Source of the DNA: an uncultured Pelagimonas sp.
GTDB lineage: Bacteria > Pseudomonadota > Alphaproteobacteria > Rhodobacterales > Rhodobacteraceae
Length of the DNA stretch: 64,000 nt
Assembly: GCA_947497905.1 (NCBI GenBank)
Contig: CANMIH010000015.1
Span: 44,659-108,658 of the forward strand
Direction of reading: 5' to 3'
Shown here piece by piece: positions 62,503-64,000 of the stretch. Numbering within the stretch: the first letter of the stretch is position 1; the number at the start of each line of letters is the position of its first letter. The notes under the pieces are model-generated. The model saw only the letters and a program-made list of their open reading frames with translations, searched no databases and was not told the DNA's origin. Both the position numbers and the translations under genes were made by a program.

Positions 62503-63264
62503 TCAGACAAACTGTTCGCGGATCAGGCGTTCTTCCAAACCGTGTCCGGGATCAAACAGCACTCTATGTGCGATCTCGGGCTCAGATTGGATATGTACCT
62601 TCAGAACTTCGCGGACCGACCGGCTGTCAGCTTCGGCCATGACCGGGCGCTTGTCCGGGTCCAGAACTTCGATTTCAACCTGGGCCGCCTTCGGCAGCAA
62701 AGCCCCGCGCCAGCGCCGGGGCCGAAAGGCTGCCATTGCGGTTAGGGCAAGCACATCTGATCCAATCGGCAGGATCGGACCATGCGCTGAATAGTTATAG
62801 GCTGTGGATCCGGCAGGCGTCGACACAAGCGCCCCATCACAGACAAGCTCGGGCATGCGCACCTTGCCGTCGACGCTGATTCGCAGCCGTGCCGCCTGTG
62901 GACCCGAGCGCAACAAAGACACTTCGTTGATGGCCAGCGCATGATGCTCGGCCCCATCGACACATTCCGCCCGCATCGAAAGCGGGTGGATCAATGTCTC
63001 TTCCGCGGCCTCAAGACGATCAGCCAGACCGTGCTCGGAATACTCGTTCATCAAGAAACCAACGGTGCCCCGGTTCATCCCATAGACCGGTGCAGGATTT
63101 TTCTCGGTTCGATGCAGCGTTTGCAGCATGAACCCATCCCCGCCAAGGGCAACAATCACATCGGCGCCCTGTTCCGCATGATCGCCATAACGTCGGGTCA
63201 GACCAGCCAAAGCCGCCTGTGCGATGGGCGCGTTTGAGGCGCAAAATGCTATTCGCAGCGACAT
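62503..63264 (-). CDS. nadK: NAD kinase
   Basis: ATG 63264 follows AGGAAA; the product has 253 residues, usual for alphaproteobacteria. The signature [20 protein letters not shown] (GGDG), [43 protein letters not shown] and [19 protein letters not shown] identify it. It phosphorylates NAD to NADP. It is divergent from glyA. Confidence 0.96.
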   Translation of the reverse strand: MSLRIAFCASNAPIAQAALAGLTRRYGDHAEQGADVIVALGGDGFMLQTLHRTEKNPAPVYGMNRGTVGFLMNEYSEHGLADRLEAAEETLIHPLSMRAECVDGAEHHALAINEVSLLRSGPQAARLRISVDGKVRMPELVCDGALVSTPAGSTAYNYSAHGPILPIGSDVLALTAMAAFRPRRWRGALLPKAAQVEIEVLDPDKRPVMAEADSRSVREVLKVHIQSEPEIAHRVLFDPGHGLEERLIREQFV

Positions 63265-63329
63265 GATGTTTCCTGTCCGTCCCCTTTGGTTCCGAAACAA
63301 TCACAAGTTTCACCTTAACACCAGATATG

Positions 63330-63346
63330 GCGCAAGATTATTGCGC
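63330..63346. promoter_or_regulatory. Short hairpin in the nadK-glyA divergent region
   Basis: GCGCAA-GATTA-TTGCGC forms a perfect 6-bp inverted repeat about 90 bp before the glyA start. It could be an operator or part of the glyA leader; no known riboswitch was recognised in the 170-bp gap. Confidence 0.35.
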
Positions 63347-63434
63347 TTGGTCGCATTGAGCCCTTGCCACCCTCCAAGTTTCCGATACGAAACGTCCTTA
63401 ATTGGACATCATCTAGGGAAGAGGACGCGCCCCA

Positions 63435-64000
63435 ATGACCGACACATTCTTCACCCAGTCACTTGCCGATCGTGACCCGGAACTGTTTGGCTCGATCACC
63501 AACGAGCTGGGCCGCCAGCGCGACGAGATCGAGCTGATTGCCTCGGAAAACATCGTCTCGCGCGCCGTGATGGAAGCGCAGGGTTCGGTGCTGACCAACA
63601 AATATGCCGAAGGCTATCCGGGCCGTCGCTACTACGGTGGCTGCCAGTTTGTTGACGTGGCCGAAAACCTCGCCATCGACCGCGCCAAAGAGCTGTTTGG
63701 CTGTGGCTTTGCCAATGTGCAGCCGAACTCGGGCAGCCAGGCCAACCAGGGTGTGATGCAGGCGCTGATCAAGCCCGGCGACACCATTCTGGGCATGTCG
63801 CTGGATGCCGGTGGGCACCTGACCCACGGCGCCGCCCCCAACCAGTCGGGCAAATGGTTCAACGCGGTGCAATACGGCGTGCGCAAGGAAGACAACCTGC
63901 TCGACTACGATCAGGTCGAAGCTCTGGCCAAAGAGCACCAGCCGAAAATGATCATCGCCGGTGGCTCGGCCATCCCGCGCCAGATCGACTTTGCCCGCAT
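63435..64000 (+). CDS. glyA: Serine hydroxymethyltransferase, N-terminal part (gene leaves at the right edge)
   Basis: From ATG 63435 the frame is open to the window end (188 residues). It has the family opening ([61 protein letters not shown]), then [47 protein letters not shown]. It exchanges the one-carbon unit between serine and tetrahydrofolate using pyridoxal phosphate; the PLP Lys lies beyond the window. It would also use methylene-THF made by a GcvT-type demethylase, though no operon link exists here. Confidence 0.96.
   Translation, partial: MTDTFFTQSLADRDPELFGSITNELGRQRDEIELIASENIVSRAVMEAQGSVLTNKYAEGYPGRRYYGGCQFVDVAENLAIDRAKELFGCGFANVQPNSGSQANQGVMQALIKPGDTILGMSLDAGGHLTHGAAPNQSGKWFNAVQYGVRKEDNLLDYDQVEALAKEHQPKMIIAGGSAIPRQIDFAR

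Noticed and set aside
63265..63434. Riboswitch in the glyA leader
   Set aside because: Only a short 6-bp hairpin is present; no glycine, SAM or THF riboswitch core was recognisable.
1..64000. tRNA genes, CRISPR arrays, insertion sequences and prophage
   Set aside because: No cloverleaf-like block with the TTCRANNC arm outside coding regions, no spaced direct repeats, and no transposase or phage proteins were seen.

Overview
The window reads as chromosome of a marine alphaproteobacterium of the Rhodobacteraceae (Roseobacter group). Supporting this are a pan-alphaproteobacterial TrcR/DUF1013 gene, several non-pyrrolysine MttB-type genes with a GcvT-fused flavoprotein, a TTTGCA-motif cluster of the kind bound by the Rhodobacter propionate regulator PccR in front of prpE, GC-rich codon use and dense operons with 1-4 nt overlaps. 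No tRNA, rRNA, transposase, phage gene or CRISPR array was seen. The only stable RNA gene recognised is the small SRP RNA (ffs).

Layout. 1-6.3 kb: a fatty-acid beta-oxidation operon (acyl-CoA dehydrogenase, GST, thiolase, a NTF2-like/cupin/NTF2-like trio, FadB-type multifunctional protein) closed by a strong bidirectional terminator. 6.35-8.8 kb: glpD and its divergent DeoR-type repressor gene. 8.85-20.0 kb: a probable quaternary-amine/betaine catabolic region. It holds two MttB-family methyltransferases, an 810-residue dimethylglycine/sarcosine-dehydrogenase-like protein, a TetR regulator, an aldose-1-dehydrogenase-like enzyme, a two-domain VOC protein and a polar-amino-acid-type ABC importer. 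The divergent promoters there carry several palindromes, two of which share an 11-bp core. 20.1-25.9 kb: a rhodanese, then three exported proteins (trypsin-like protease with SPOR and SH3 domains, di-haem DUF4384 protein, OmpA-like protein). 26-34 kb: housekeeping and phosphate-ester genes (SRPBCC, NudC, CpdB, HAD phosphatase, RNA methyltransferase, ffs, tyrosine phosphatase, ankyrin protein).

34.2-41.9 kb: dnaX, ybaB and recR interleaved with three flagellin genes. Two flagellins are on the minus strand and one on the plus strand; the inverted copies flank ybaB-recR. 42-49.5 kb: SDR, trcR, RNase T2, DUF1294, sulfotransferase, an acyl-CoA synthetase and maeB. 49.6-54.2 kb: a fully overlapping nucleoside-salvage operon cdd-deoA-deoB-add-upp. 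54.2-58.5 kb: SPOR protein, an orphan gene, and a divergent pair with peptidase-like features. 58.8-64 kb: prpE, VOC protein, degradative HMG-CoA reductase, nadK and the start of glyA.

The signals most worth following are: (i) four intergenic copies of a structured repeat with a nearly invariant 19-nt G-rich arm and an inner hairpin whose stem sequence changes while pairing is kept; (ii) inverted flagellin copies around ybaB-recR, together with a two-part conserved element upstream of all three; (iii) the MttB/GcvT-flavoprotein locus with shared palindromes; (iv) the exported protease / di-haem DUF4384 / OmpA trio. All functions are inferred from reading the translated sequence; no database search was run.
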